Source: a virus
Length of the DNA: 28,258 nucleotides
Virus record (IMG/VR): IMGVR_UViG_3300032893_001790
Location: 1-28,258 of that record
Direction: 5' to 3' (one strand)
The notes under the pieces are model-generated. The model saw only the letters and a program-made list of their open reading frames with translations, was not told the DNA's origin and did no database searches. Positions within the stretch are counted from its first letter, which is position 1. Every line of letters begins with the position of its first letter. Below, piece by piece: positions 1 through 7,218 of this stretch. The position numbers were made by a program, and so were the translations under genes.

Positions 1-729
1 GACGGGGGTGTTGCCCGAGTTCGTCGCGATGAAGCTGGAGTTCAGCGTTGCGAAGTCGGAAGGCGACATCACGCAGAAGTCCGGCGCCTCGCCGCCTGCG
101 TTGTCGGTCACCTGAATGAGGAACTGCGACATCGACTGGCGATTGAGGATCGCGCCTGCACTGGTGTAGACCTGACCCTGCCAGAACGTGTTGTTGGCCG
201 AGTTGCGGTTGATGCCGCCGTAGGTCGGGACCGTGGTGCCGTTGTCGAAGCCATCGACGAAGGACGACGGCATCAGCGGGTTGGCGGTGTTGTTCGTGAA
301 GATCGCCGAACCCATTTGCTGCGCCGTGACGGCGTAAACGTCGTTCATGCGCACGTCGAGAATCGGGACGACGGCTTCGGTCGATTGCAGCAGCGCCTCG
401 CCGAGCACCAGCGGCACCGGCACGACGAAGTATGCCGTGTTGAAGGCCGCGTTCTGCACGCCCGTGATGACCTGCGGCTTGTTGAACGAGCCCGAATAGC
501 TCGTCCATGCGCCCTGCACCATGGACTGACCCTGAACCGGGAAGGTGATCTGGTTCAGGCCGCCGGCCGAGCGCTGCGCGTTCGACATCAGCATCATCAT
601 GGTGGGCGTCGAGAAGTACAGCTGCACCGTCACGCGCGGGATGAATGCGCGCCGTGTCAGCGAGTTCAGCTCGGTAAAGATCGCTGAGCTTGAGCCTGGG
701 ACTACACCCGTGCCGCCGAGAACCGCCAT
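1..729 (-). CDS. Major capsid protein, C-terminus beyond window
   Basis: This reading frame has no stop before the window edge; 243 residues are visible. It starts at ATG 729, preceded by a good ribosome binding site (AGGAGA about 6 nt upstream). The N-terminus is Gly/Ser rich and is followed by Asn/Thr/Gln-rich, beta-prone sequence (for example FPVQGQSMVQGAWTSYSG near residues 64-81) and a stretch reading DVRMNDVYAVTAQQMGSAIF, as in phage coat proteins that lack a cleaved prohead domain. The position directly downstream of a coiled-coil scaffold-like gene fits the usual scaffold-capsid order. The family is assigned from sequence character and context, not from a motif, so another abundant virion protein remains possible. 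Confidence 0.75.
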   Translation of the reverse strand, partial: MAVLGGTGVVPGSSSAIFTELNSLTRRAFIPRVTVQLYFSTPTMMMLMSNAQRSAGGLNQITFPVQGQSMVQGAWTSYSGSFNKPQVITGVQNAAFNTAYFVVPVPLVLGEALLQSTEAVVPILDVRMNDVYAVTAQQMGSAIFTNNTANPLMPSSFVDGFDNGTTVPTYGGINRNSANNTFWQGQVYTSAGAILNRQSMSQFLIQVTDNAGGEAPDFCVMSPSDFATLNSSFIATNSGNTPV

Positions 730-777
730 TTATCGTCTCCTATTCCTGTCCCGGCGGTTTCGCCGATGCACAAGAGG

Positions 778-1392
778 TCACAGCACCAAGCGCCCCTCGC
801 GCTTCTCCTTGAAGAAATTCTGAATCTGCTTGCCCTGCCACTTGCGTGCGCCGTTGACGCTGGAGACCAGCAGCTTGTGGTCCTCCGCATCGGCATCGCG
901 ATCGGGCATGGTGAAGTTCCACGAGCGGTCGTAGTTCGGCAGGACCGGCTCGTCCTTCGGCTCCATGCGCTCGACGAGAGCGGCGGCAGCCTCGTAGTCG
1001 GTGAGGCCGCGTTCGGTCATCAGCTTCTCGACCTTCTCGATGCCCTCAGGGAGCCATCCCTGATCGCGCAGCATCTTGCGGTTCTTCTCGACGTAGCCCG
1101 ATAGCTCCTGCTCGCGCTTCGCCTCGGCCTGCGCCTTCTTCTCCTCCTCAAGCTGCTTCTTGAGGGCCGCCATCTCCTCGCGGGTCTGCTTGACCTCGTC
1201 GAGAACAGGGGCGGCAGCGTCGATCTCGGGAATGCTGGCCTGCGGGAACTCTTCCTTGACCAACTCAAGCAGCTTGCGGCGGTTCTTGCCCTGGCCGAGC
1301 TTGTTCAAGAGACCCGCGCCCTTGGCGAGTTCGTCGTAGTTCCGCAGCTTTGCGGTGATCTGCTCGAACTCGGTATCTTCGATCATCGGCAT
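778..1392 (-). CDS. Scaffolding-like coiled-coil protein
   Basis: This 204-residue, highly charged protein has a long predicted coiled coil at about residues 65-105 (repeated Glu/Lys/Gln with heptad-spaced Leu and Ala). Its C-terminus is basic and ends in KEKREGRLVL. Scaffolding proteins of tailed phages are typically of this size, helical and charged, and are encoded just before the capsid gene, exactly as here (48 bp upstream of the capsid start). A second Met two codons in could be the true start. No protease motif is seen, so it is a plain scaffold rather than a scaffold-protease fusion. Function is inferred from composition and position. Confidence 0.6.
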   Translation of the reverse strand: MPMIEDTEFEQITAKLRNYDELAKGAGLLNKLGQGKNRRKLLELVKEEFPQASIPEIDAAAPVLDEVKQTREEMAALKKQLEEEKKAQAEAKREQELSGYVEKNRKMLRDQGWLPEGIEKVEKLMTERGLTDYEAAAALVERMEPKDEPVLPNYDRSWNFTMPDRDADAEDHKLLVSSVNGARKWQGKQIQNFFKEKREGRLVL

Positions 1393-1395
1393 GGA

Positions 1396-1572
1396 TTACG
1401 AGCCCTTAACGTGCTTAATCGAATTTGAATTTTTCTTGTCGGCGGTCGCGAGATGCGACTTGCGCGCGCCGATATCGGACTTCGCCAGACCGATGCGGAC
1501 GATGGTCGAATTCGTGCCGTCCTTGTCCATCGGAACCGAGGACGTTTTGTCGTGGAAGACATCGACTGCCAT
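1396..1572 (-). CDS. Small 58-residue phage protein
   Basis: The frame starts at ATG 1572, one base after the TAA of the upstream gene, and ends at TAA 1396-1398, just before the scaffold-like gene. The product is hydrophilic, begins MAVDVFHDKTSSVP and has a Lys/Ser/Asn-rich tail ending in KHVKGS. The close spacing on both sides and GC-rich third positions over most of its length support real coding. No family is recognised. Its place between a Pro/Gly-rich protein and the scaffold suggests a minor head or assembly protein, but nothing in the sequence proves this. Confidence 0.6.
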   Translation of the reverse strand: MAVDVFHDKTSSVPMDKDGTNSTIVRIGLAKSDIGARKSHLATADKKNSNSIKHVKGS

Positions 1573-1573
1573 G

Positions 1574-2005
1574 TTAAGCCGCCTGTGCTGGAGAGGCCGG
1601 CGGCGTTGCGCCTCCGGCGGGGGATTGCTGCTGACCCTGAGCGCGCAAAAGCTGGAGCATCGGCTGCTCTTGCTTCTGCTGCATCATCATGTTCATCAGT
1701 GAATTCTGCTCGACGCCGGGAGAGCCGGAGCCGGGGGAGATATGCTTCGAAAGCGTCGTGAGGGCCTTGACGACATCCTTGCCCATCTCGGTCTCGACGC
1801 CGATCATGGGGAGTGCCTTTTCCATGATGCGGATGCACTGCGTGAGTTGGGCCATGGCTGCGGCTTGCAGGCCACGATTGGGAGTCGGCATGGTCGCGCC
1901 GCCCGCGCCACCTGGAGGAGGGGCTCCGGGCGCACCACTGCGACCAGCGACGGGGAGGGCACCGGGTACAGTCGGGGAGCCGGGGGCAGCGGGAAGCGCG
2001 ACCAT
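1574..2005 (-). CDS. Pro/Gly/Gln-rich head-region protein
   Basis: The product has 143 residues in three parts. Residues 1-43 are low-complexity Pro/Gly/Ala. Residues 44-95 are a plausible helical core (AQLTQCIRIMEKALPMIGVE and following). The remainder is Met/Gln-rich and ends in an Ala/Pro tail. No catalytic motif is present. The start ATG 2005 lacks a clear Shine-Dalgarno sequence and lies 10 nt after the stop of a 15-codon ORF that has one, which suggests translational coupling. The gene is part of the capsid-side cluster, so a minor structural role is likely but unproven. No named family is recognised. Confidence 0.65.
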   Translation of the reverse strand: MVALPAAPGSPTVPGALPVAGRSGAPGAPPPGGAGGATMPTPNRGLQAAAMAQLTQCIRIMEKALPMIGVETEMGKDVVKALTTLSKHISPGSGSPGVEQNSLMNMMMQQKQEQPMLQLLRAQGQQQSPAGGATPPASPAQAA

Positions 2006-2015
2006 TCAACCGCGC

Positions 2016-2063
2016 TTACTTGCGCTTGTGGCGACGCCGGCCACGACCCATCGTGTCGCGCAT
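2016..2063 (-). CDS. Possible 15-residue basic mini-gene
   Basis: ATG 2063 is preceded by a purine-rich GGAGAGAGAGC sequence and opens a 15-codon frame ending at TAA 2016. The peptide is strongly basic (MRDTMGRGRRRHKRK). It may be a real micro-peptide or a leader ORF that brings ribosomes to the next gene, whose own start at 2005 has no good ribosome binding site. It is too short for coding statistics, so the call rests on the ribosome binding site and the spacing. Confidence 0.35.
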   Translation of the reverse strand: MRDTMGRGRRRHKRK

Positions 2064-2113
2064 GCTCTCTCTCCATGGAAAGTCCGCCGGGAGTTGCACC
2101 AGACGAACGGAGC

Positions 2114-2130
2114 TGGACCCAATTGGTCCA
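2114..2130. promoter_or_regulatory. Inverted repeat between divergent gene blocks
   Basis: Six-base arms TGGACC and GGTCCA flank a 5-nt AT-rich centre. The element lies between the minus-strand capsid block and the plus-strand HTH/accessory block, where a shared operator would sit. No convincing -35/-10 pair was found beside it, so its role as an operator is a guess. Confidence 0.3.
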
Positions 2131-2228
2131 AGGCGAGAGTGCGGCCATTTACCTATGGACACAAACGCGCAAAGCGTCCAAGAATAGCGGCGCACGACGG
2201 GGCAAGACGAAAGGCGACGGATTTACAT

Positions 2229-2408
2229 TTGTCGATACTCGACGGCTGGTGGAGCACAAAGGAATGTGCGAGGCGATTGGGCCGGGGGGAAACGACGCTC
2301 CGTGAGTGGCGCCGTTTCGATCGCGGCCCGCCGTATCATCGCGTCGAAGGCCGAATCTTCTATAATCCCGAGGATGTGAGTTTATGGCTGAAAGAGAAGC
2401 GGGTCTGA
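2229..2408 (+). CDS. Small HTH (excisionase/AlpA-like) DNA-binding protein
   Basis: The frame has no ATG or GTG near its conserved part; TTG 2229 gives a 59-residue protein. Residues 6-30 (WWSTKECARRLGRGETTLRE) form a MerR/excisionase-type helix-turn-helix. The later part, GPPYHRVEGRIFYNPEDV followed by a Trp-Leu pair, is the wing typical of HTH_17/AlpA/Xis-like proteins. It is the first gene of the plus-strand accessory island and overlaps the next gene by 25 bp. It could regulate the island or be a relic of a mobile element. With no integrase in the window, calling it a true excisionase would be unjustified. The start codon is uncertain. Confidence 0.6.
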   Translation: MSILDGWWSTKECARRLGRGETTLREWRRFDRGPPYHRVEGRIFYNPEDVSLWLKEKRV

Positions 2409-2740
2409 ATGACCTGCCCGCCAAGGTGAAGGTCGGGTACCACGACTACAAGATCGAGACGTGGCATCCAAGCGAAGCGAGCGGCGCGCGGCGATACGGC
2501 GAGACGAACGGCATTTCCCGAACGATCCGTATCGACACGAGCTTTTCACCTCGCCAAACGGCAGAGACCCTGCTTCACGAAATCCTTCACTGCATCTGTG
2601 ACATATGGAATATCGAGGATGAAGACAAGGAAGAGCGCGTGGTAAGTGCGATGTCGGCGGGTCTTGCGACCGTCTGGCGGGATAACCCCGATGTCCTCTC
2701 GTTCATCGACATGAACTTGCTAGCAAAGCCGGTCGAATGA
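2384..2740 (+). CDS. HExxH zincin-like protein
   Basis: This 118-residue protein carries the metalloprotease motif HEILH at residues 65-69, set in a helix (ETLLHEILHCICDIW). An acidic segment with Glu83/Glu84, followed by a second helix, could supply the third zinc ligand. The C-terminal part has the DNPDVLSFI segment seen in small phage-encoded zincins. The N-terminal half is probably a small beta sheet. It overlaps the upstream HTH gene by 25 bp and the next gene by 4 bp (ATGA). A substrate is unknown; ImmA/IrrE-like cleavage of a regulator is one possibility given the HTH neighbour, but this is inference. Confidence 0.65.
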   Translation: MAEREAGLNDLPAKVKVGYHDYKIETWHPSEASGARRYGETNGISRTIRIDTSFSPRQTAETLLHEILHCICDIWNIEDEDKEERVVSAMSAGLATVWRDNPDVLSFIDMNLLAKPVE

Positions 2741-3447
2741 GCATCGCCCGCAAACTGTACTGGGACGGCATCGCGCCGAGCGGCGATCATTTCGAGCATT
2801 ACGCCGAAGTCGAAGCCCACCTCAAGACGCTGACCATTCATGACGGTCACGTGCCCTTACGCGGCAATGGACAATCGGGCTCTTGGGATTCGATGCTCTC
2901 TCGCCCCGTCGTGTGCCCGCCTCTCGTCGGCGGTACCATCACAGCGCCGCACTTCCTCGAATTCGCGCTCTCGTTCACCGACGATATGGAAGAGTATCTT
3001 GGGGGCTTCCCCTACCTCTACTCAGTCCATTCGTTCTGGACGCGGCCGAGCAACGATCGGATGAACGAGGACATTCAAGTCTGGCACCGCGATCGGGATG
3101 CCGACCACTTCCTTGTCCTGTTCATGTTCGGCTCGCCCGTGATGGAGATCGAGGATGGGCCGCATCAATTCCAGACCCGCACGCATCGGGGCGTGCAGGG
3201 CGGGCATATCGAGTTCATGTACGGACGCGCGGGAGATTGTTTCATCGCCGACACGCGCGGGCTTCACATGGGCATGCGTCCCACACGCGGGCAGCGACTC
3301 ATTCACTGGGCACGCTGGTGTCTCGGAACGGAGCCCCAGTCCTACGCTTGGGATAAGATGGCGCCGATTGCGGCATCGCAAGTGCCAATCGCGCGGCCGG
3401 ATGAGCGCTTGCGGGAGAGCACAAAACTTCTGATCGACTGGAATTGA
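2737..3447 (+). CDS. Fe(II)/2-oxoglutarate-type dioxygenase (PhyH-like)
   Basis: The protein has 236 residues. It shows the iron-binding HxD at H117-R118-D119 (VWHRDRDADHFLVLFMF) and a distal His177 in ADTRGLHMGMRPTRGQR, where a following Arg could bind the 2-oxoglutarate carboxylate. This spacing and the beta-strand pattern match phytanoyl-CoA dioxygenase-like hydroxylases of the cupin fold. It starts in a 4-bp overlap with the HExxH gene and lies upstream of three glycosyltransferases, so it may hydroxylate a sugar, a virion protein or a nucleobase that is then glycosylated. The substrate cannot be read from the sequence. The family is fairly sure, the role is not. Confidence 0.7.
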   Translation: MSIARKLYWDGIAPSGDHFEHYAEVEAHLKTLTIHDGHVPLRGNGQSGSWDSMLSRPVVCPPLVGGTITAPHFLEFALSFTDDMEEYLGGFPYLYSVHSFWTRPSNDRMNEDIQVWHRDRDADHFLVLFMFGSPVMEIEDGPHQFQTRTHRGVQGGHIEFMYGRAGDCFIADTRGLHMGMRPTRGQRLIHWARWCLGTEPQSYAWDKMAPIAASQVPIARPDERLRESTKLLIDWN

Positions 3448-3451
3448 TGTA

Positions 3452-3607
3452 ATGGAGGGGGTTTTCAGAAGGCACGCCGTCTGTCTTGGCACACTAAGTC
3501 CCGATGCTTGCGGTCCCCTCCGCCGAGCCATCTGGCTCGGTCTCTTACGCCGTAATCGGGGCAAGACGGCACTTATCAAGATTGGAGTTAGAGCGTGGAT
3601 ATTTTGA
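3452..3607 (+). CDS. Possible 51-residue basic ORF
   Basis: ATG 3452 opens a 51-codon frame ending at TGA 3605-3607, overlapping the start of the first glycosyltransferase (GTG 3595) by 13 bp. The peptide is basic with two short hydrophobic patches (AIWLGLLRR, LIKIGVRAW). No ribosome binding site precedes it, and an inverted repeat lies inside it, so the stretch may instead be a non-coding spacer with a hairpin. Confidence 0.25.
   Translation: MEGVFRRHAVCLGTLSPDACGPLRRAIWLGLLRRNRGKTALIKIGVRAWIF
3523..3540 (+). terminator. Hairpin, possible weak terminator
   Basis: Seven-base arms CCGAGCC and GGCTCGG flank a 4-nt loop (ATCT) and are followed by TCTCTTA, which is only a weak U-tract. It may end or attenuate the dioxygenase transcript before the glycosyltransferases. 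Confidence 0.3.
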
Positions 3608-4641
3608 TCCTTTCGACATCATCGAACAACACGGCGACGTTTATCGGCTCCCTCGATTGCCTCGGCGAACACAACATCTCTGTCCTGCGCTACGACGAAA
3701 AATGGCATCGTGCCGCAATAGCAGCAATCCAGGGCGATCCGAGCATCCGAGAAAGGATCAATCATCCCGATCCGCGCCAGCGCTTCCATTTTCCGCGCGA
3801 CGTGGTGGCGATGGATCATGAGATGCTGCAAAACGCCAAGTTGGCGCGTCCGGATGCGATTGTCTATATTAGCGCATGGGAAGGCGATTTCGTCCCTCTC
3901 AATGAGACATTGGGCGAGCTTAATCAGATTGCGCCGCTCATCCATTTTCTGTGCGACGCGGCCGACCCGCCGTGGTGGCCGCAATTGCAGGAATTCGAGC
4001 GACGCGGCACATTCTCTCTGACCGTCAATATCGATGGCTCGCATGTGTGGCCTGGGGGTAAGAATTGGCCGATTCATGTGCATGATTGGGGGATCATCGG
4101 CTGGCGCGACAAGTGCCTGACCCTCCTCACGCCACTGGACACTCGGTACTTTCCCACGCGGCGGCACTCATTTGAAGAGCGCCCCTACGCCATCGGCTAT
4201 GCCGGGAACGCTGGCGGGCCATTCCGAAGCGCATTGGTCCAGCGCTTGCAGGGCATCCGGGGATTTGCCTTCAAGCAGCGGGACGATAATCCCGACTCGT
4301 ATGGCGGTTATGCAGAATTCCTTCAGCATGCGCGCATCAGCCTCTCCGTTCCGTTTACCGGGTCCGGCGCGACGACGCACGTCAAGGGGCGCGTCCTTGA
4401 GACCGGATATGCTGGCGGGTGTTTGATGGAGTGGGTCAACCCGGCGACTGAGGCTTGGTTTACGCCTCGCCATGAGTATTGGCCCTACCACTCGATCGAG
4501 GAAGGCGCCGAGCTAGCCGAATGGCTCTCGTTCCACCCGAGAATCGCGGGTGAGACGGCAGCCGCTCTCCACCATGCCGTCACGACGAAGCATTCTCCGA
4601 AAGTCTTTTGGAATACTGTTTTAGAGCGCTTCAAAAAGTGA
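3595..4641 (+). CDS. CgeB-like glycosyltransferase 1
   Basis: GTG 3595 lies 7 nt after GGAG and gives 348 residues. The N-terminal Rossmann-like half starts MDILILSTSS. A shared middle motif follows (FSLTVNIDGSHVWPGG), then the C-terminal donor-binding half containing THVKGRVLETGYAGG near residues 260-275, the Glu-containing motif of GT-B enzymes in the CgeB/GT family 1-2 group. It is the first of three paralogues in a row and overlaps the next by 4 bp (GTGA). The enzyme should transfer a sugar from a nucleotide donor in the cytoplasm. Neither donor nor acceptor can be identified. Compared with its paralogues it has a longer insert at about residues 40-70. Confidence 0.75.
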   Translation: MDILILSTSSNNTATFIGSLDCLGEHNISVLRYDEKWHRAAIAAIQGDPSIRERINHPDPRQRFHFPRDVVAMDHEMLQNAKLARPDAIVYISAWEGDFVPLNETLGELNQIAPLIHFLCDAADPPWWPQLQEFERRGTFSLTVNIDGSHVWPGGKNWPIHVHDWGIIGWRDKCLTLLTPLDTRYFPTRRHSFEERPYAIGYAGNAGGPFRSALVQRLQGIRGFAFKQRDDNPDSYGGYAEFLQHARISLSVPFTGSGATTHVKGRVLETGYAGGCLMEWVNPATEAWFTPRHEYWPYHSIEEGAELAEWLSFHPRIAGETAAALHHAVTTKHSPKVFWNTVLERFKK

Positions 4642-5900
4642 GGGTTTTGTGGCTCTCGTTCTCGGATATGACCTCCGAGCCGTGGATCGAGTCGCTCGCA
4701 TCGCTCAACCATGATCTCGAAGTCATCCGCTATGATCGACTGCGCATTCCCTGCGACGTGCAGTTGCTCAACGCCGCGGATGAGCGCCGACCGGATGTCA
4801 TTCTCTATTCGGGCATGGCGGGCGGCCCTCACATTCCCTGTGCCGACACGCTACGCCGGCTACGGGGGATTGCGCCCGTGGTTCTCATCTCCGGCGATCT
4901 CTGCGACCCGCCGTGGTGGCCGTACCTCGAACAGTACCGCGAGCAAAAGGCTTGCGACCTCGTCGTCAACATCGACGGCAATCATTTCTGGCCGCACTAC
5001 GAAGGCAGCAGCATGAAAGTCCTGTGGCTAGCGCCGAGCGACATGACGACGGAGGCCACCATATCGAGCCTGGCGGGCTACGACACTACGATCTATCGAT
5101 ATGACAAGGGACCAATTCCGCCGGATCGCGAGATGCTGAACACCGCCAGCCAAGCGGCGCCCGATGTAATTCTGCATCTCGGGCAAAATGGCGGCCCGTT
5201 CATGGCATCCGAGCGAGCGCTGCGCTACCTCAAGGACATCGCGCCGAGCGTGGAGTTGGTGTTCGACGGGTCAGACACGACATGGCTTAAGCTGCTGACG
5301 GAGTACCGCGATAACGACACATTTTCGCTGACGGTGAACATCGATGGAAACGCCGATTGGCCCGGCTCCCAAAGGGGCCTCACCCTGCTTACGCCAGTGC
5401 CCGCCAGACACTATCGTGACTTACCCGGTCTGTTGGGAAGGCCAGTCACTTTTGGGTTTGCCGGCGGCTACAGCTCTCGTTCGCGACGTGAGATTATCGA
5501 ACATCTTGTGGCTAACGCAGGACTCAGCATACCTCGTCGAAACGAGCAATATGGTTCATACGCGCACTATGCCAATTTCCTGAAACAGACCAAGATCGTC
5601 CTGAACATGCCATGGTCGGGCTCCGACAATGCCGTCCAGGTCAAGGGGCGGGTGCTTGAGGCTGGTCACGCCGGATGCGTCCTCCTAGAGCACAAGGACA
5701 GCGCAGCACGGCACTGGTTCAATGCAGGAATCGACTACGCCGTCTACGATAGTAAGGAGCACGCCGTCGAGCAGGTCAAGGCGCTTCTTGCCGATCCCGA
5801 CTGGATGGAGCAACTGGCGCATGCGCTCCACACGCGCGTGACGACAGAGCACTCTGCTGCGGTGTTTTGGAGCAAGGTATTCGGAGCGATCAGCCAATGA
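4638..5900 (+). CDS. CgeB-like glycosyltransferase 2 with duplicated N-domain
   Basis: GTG 4638 overlaps the stop of the previous gene (GTGA), giving 420 residues; an ATG 30 bp upstream lies inside the previous gene and is less likely. Residues 1-125 resemble the N-terminal half of a glycosyltransferase (VLWLSFSDMTSEPW ... VNIDGNHFWP). At residue 126 a second copy restarts with MKVLWLAPSDMTTEA and runs through a complete enzyme, including VKGRVLEAGHAGC near residues 340-355. The gene is therefore an orphan N-domain fused in frame to a full enzyme. The internal ATG 5013 has GAAGG upstream and could also start the full-length form. Donor and acceptor are unknown. Confidence 0.75.
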   Translation: MRVLWLSFSDMTSEPWIESLASLNHDLEVIRYDRLRIPCDVQLLNAADERRPDVILYSGMAGGPHIPCADTLRRLRGIAPVVLISGDLCDPPWWPYLEQYREQKACDLVVNIDGNHFWPHYEGSSMKVLWLAPSDMTTEATISSLAGYDTTIYRYDKGPIPPDREMLNTASQAAPDVILHLGQNGGPFMASERALRYLKDIAPSVELVFDGSDTTWLKLLTEYRDNDTFSLTVNIDGNADWPGSQRGLTLLTPVPARHYRDLPGLLGRPVTFGFAGGYSSRSRREIIEHLVANAGLSIPRRNEQYGSYAHYANFLKQTKIVLNMPWSGSDNAVQVKGRVLEAGHAGCVLLEHKDSAARHWFNAGIDYAVYDSKEHAVEQVKALLADPDWMEQLAHALHTRVTTEHSAAVFWSKVFGAISQ

Positions 5901-6016
5901 GACGCTGGTGGAACTGGTTTGGCCTGCGGTGTTGGGCGCGCATGTGCCCGTGCCGGATCAACTATGCGCGCAAGGTGACGTGCGCTGATTGCGGTCAGGT
6001 GAGGATGACATTTTGA
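5897..6016 (+). CDS. 39-residue Cys-rich small protein
   Basis: The start overlaps the stop of glycosyltransferase 2 (ATGA), and its own TGA overlaps the probable TTG start of glycosyltransferase 3, so it is tightly coupled on both sides. The peptide begins MRRWWNWFGLRCWARMCPC and ends with a CADCGQ knuckle: Cys-x-Cys followed about 15 residues later by Cys-x-x-Cys, enough for one zinc site. The Trp-rich N-terminus could be membrane-surface seeking. It may be a small partner of the glycosyltransferases. No family is recognised. Confidence 0.55.
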   Translation: MRRWWNWFGLRCWARMCPCRINYARKVTCADCGQVRMTF

Positions 6017-6924
6017 AAATCCTTTGGCTCACACCGTCCGATATGCTCTGCGAAGCTTATCATGGCTCGCTGACCTACCTCGGCCACAAGCCTGTGATGC
6101 ACTGGTACGACAAGCACGGGTCTCCGCCCGATCAGCGTATCCTTGATGCTGTTGATAGAGAGTCGCCCGATCTCGTGCTCTATATCGGACAGGCGGGAGG
6201 CGCCCACTGTGCCTCGCCTGATACGTTCCGTCGCATCCGGGATAAGGTTCCGATCGCTCTCCTCTGTCTCGATGCTTACGACATCGGGTGGGACAAGCTC
6301 CTAACCGAATACCGTGAGAAGGCGTGCTTTACCTTCACGGTCGCATGTGATGGAGGATGCCACAATCCGGCAAACGTTGATTGGATCGGCTTTCATCCGG
6401 TAGACCCGCGCCCCTACGCGAAACAGAAGCCTGTCCTAGAGCGCCCCATCCTCCTCGGCACATGCGGCGTCTTTGCAGGGCCGCGCAAGGTAGTGTTCGA
6501 TCGACTCGTGAGGAACTGCGGTATGGTGGTGAAGCCCCGTGAGGAGGTCTATGGCTCCTACCAGCGCTACGCGAACTTCCTGATGCAGTGCCAAATCGTG
6601 TTCGACTGCGCGCTATCGGCCGGTGGGGATGATGGAAGGGGACCGTATGCGAGGACGCTGAAGACGCGAGCGGTAGAGGTGGGGCTGGCAGGGGCTTGCT
6701 TGCTTGAGCTAGAGGGGTGCGCTCTGGGCAACTGGGCAAAGCAGGACTTGCATTGGGCCAGCTACGCATCCGCCGAAGACGCCGAAGAGATGGTGCGAAA
6801 CCTTCTTGAGGACGATACCGGCATCCTCAGGGATAATGCCCTTTCCCTCCAGCGCGTCGTGCGCCAAAAAATGTCACCCGAGATATTTTGGAGTAGGACG
6901 TTCGAGGCATGTGGTGTAGCCTGA
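6013..6924 (+). CDS. CgeB-like glycosyltransferase 3
   Basis: The best start is TTG 6013, placed by GAGG upstream and by alignment with its neighbour (MKILWLTPSDM versus MKVLWLAPSDM); it gives 303 residues. Another TTG at 5989 lies inside the previous gene. The N-domain is close to that of glycosyltransferase 2 (HWYDKHGSPPDQRILDA, VLYIGQAGGAH). The C-domain has a diverged donor motif, LKTRAVEVGLAGACLLELEG, keeping the Glu and Gly residues. The middle VNIDG motif is altered to VACDGG, which may mean another donor or acceptor. It ends the glycosyltransferase run and is followed by a strong terminator. Confidence 0.75.
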   Translation: MKILWLTPSDMLCEAYHGSLTYLGHKPVMHWYDKHGSPPDQRILDAVDRESPDLVLYIGQAGGAHCASPDTFRRIRDKVPIALLCLDAYDIGWDKLLTEYREKACFTFTVACDGGCHNPANVDWIGFHPVDPRPYAKQKPVLERPILLGTCGVFAGPRKVVFDRLVRNCGMVVKPREEVYGSYQRYANFLMQCQIVFDCALSAGGDDGRGPYARTLKTRAVEVGLAGACLLELEGCALGNWAKQDLHWASYASAEDAEEMVRNLLEDDTGILRDNALSLQRVVRQKMSPEIFWSRTFEACGVA

Positions 6925-6966
6925 TCGAGTTAGCTGTACCTTGTCCTCCCTGGACGGATGCAACTC

Positions 6967-6993
6967 GGCGCGGGCTTCGGTCCGCGCCTTTTT
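6967..6993 (+). terminator. Rho-independent terminator
   Basis: The 7-bp GC stem GGCGCGG/CCGCGCC closes an 8-nt loop containing TTCG and is followed by TTTTT. It lies 43 bp after glycosyltransferase 3 and should end the plus-strand accessory transcript. Confidence 0.85.
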
Positions 6994-7005
6994 CTTTGGA
7001 GGTCC

Positions 7006-7218
7006 ATGCTGGTGGATGACATCCTCGATGCCATCATGACGATAGTTTCCGAGACAGGGGTGGCTGTCGAGAAGCGGGCCGCCATCGAAAAGCTTCTCGC
7101 GATCTATCGGGCCGCCGTGATCGTAGAGACCTTGAAGAACCCAATCGTCGCGCGATCTCTTCGCGTGCGCCGTACTAAGCCTAGCGCCCCTCGTCGCCCC
7201 ATCGCATCTGTCCCTTGA
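7006..7218 (+). CDS. Hypothetical 70-residue protein
   Basis: ATG 7006 follows a strong ribosome binding site (TTGGAGG, 5 nt spacing). The first 48 residues are predicted helical (MLVDDILDAIMTIVSETG and following). The last 20 are basic and Pro-rich (RRTKPSAPRRP). It starts just after the terminator, so it needs read-through or its own promoter, which was not found. Its 3' end overlaps the convergent minus-strand gene by 38 bp. No family is recognised. Confidence 0.6.
   Translation: MLVDDILDAIMTIVSETGVAVEKRAAIEKLLAIYRAAVIVETLKNPIVARSLRVRRTKPSAPRRPIASVP

Noticed and set aside
1383-2009. Minus-strand 208-residue Arg-rich frame
   Set aside because: It is out of frame with three better genes and has the Arg/Pro/Ser bias of a GC-rich shadow.
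2229-2408. Xis of an integration module
   Set aside because: There is no integrase; the HTH type is also common in regulators.
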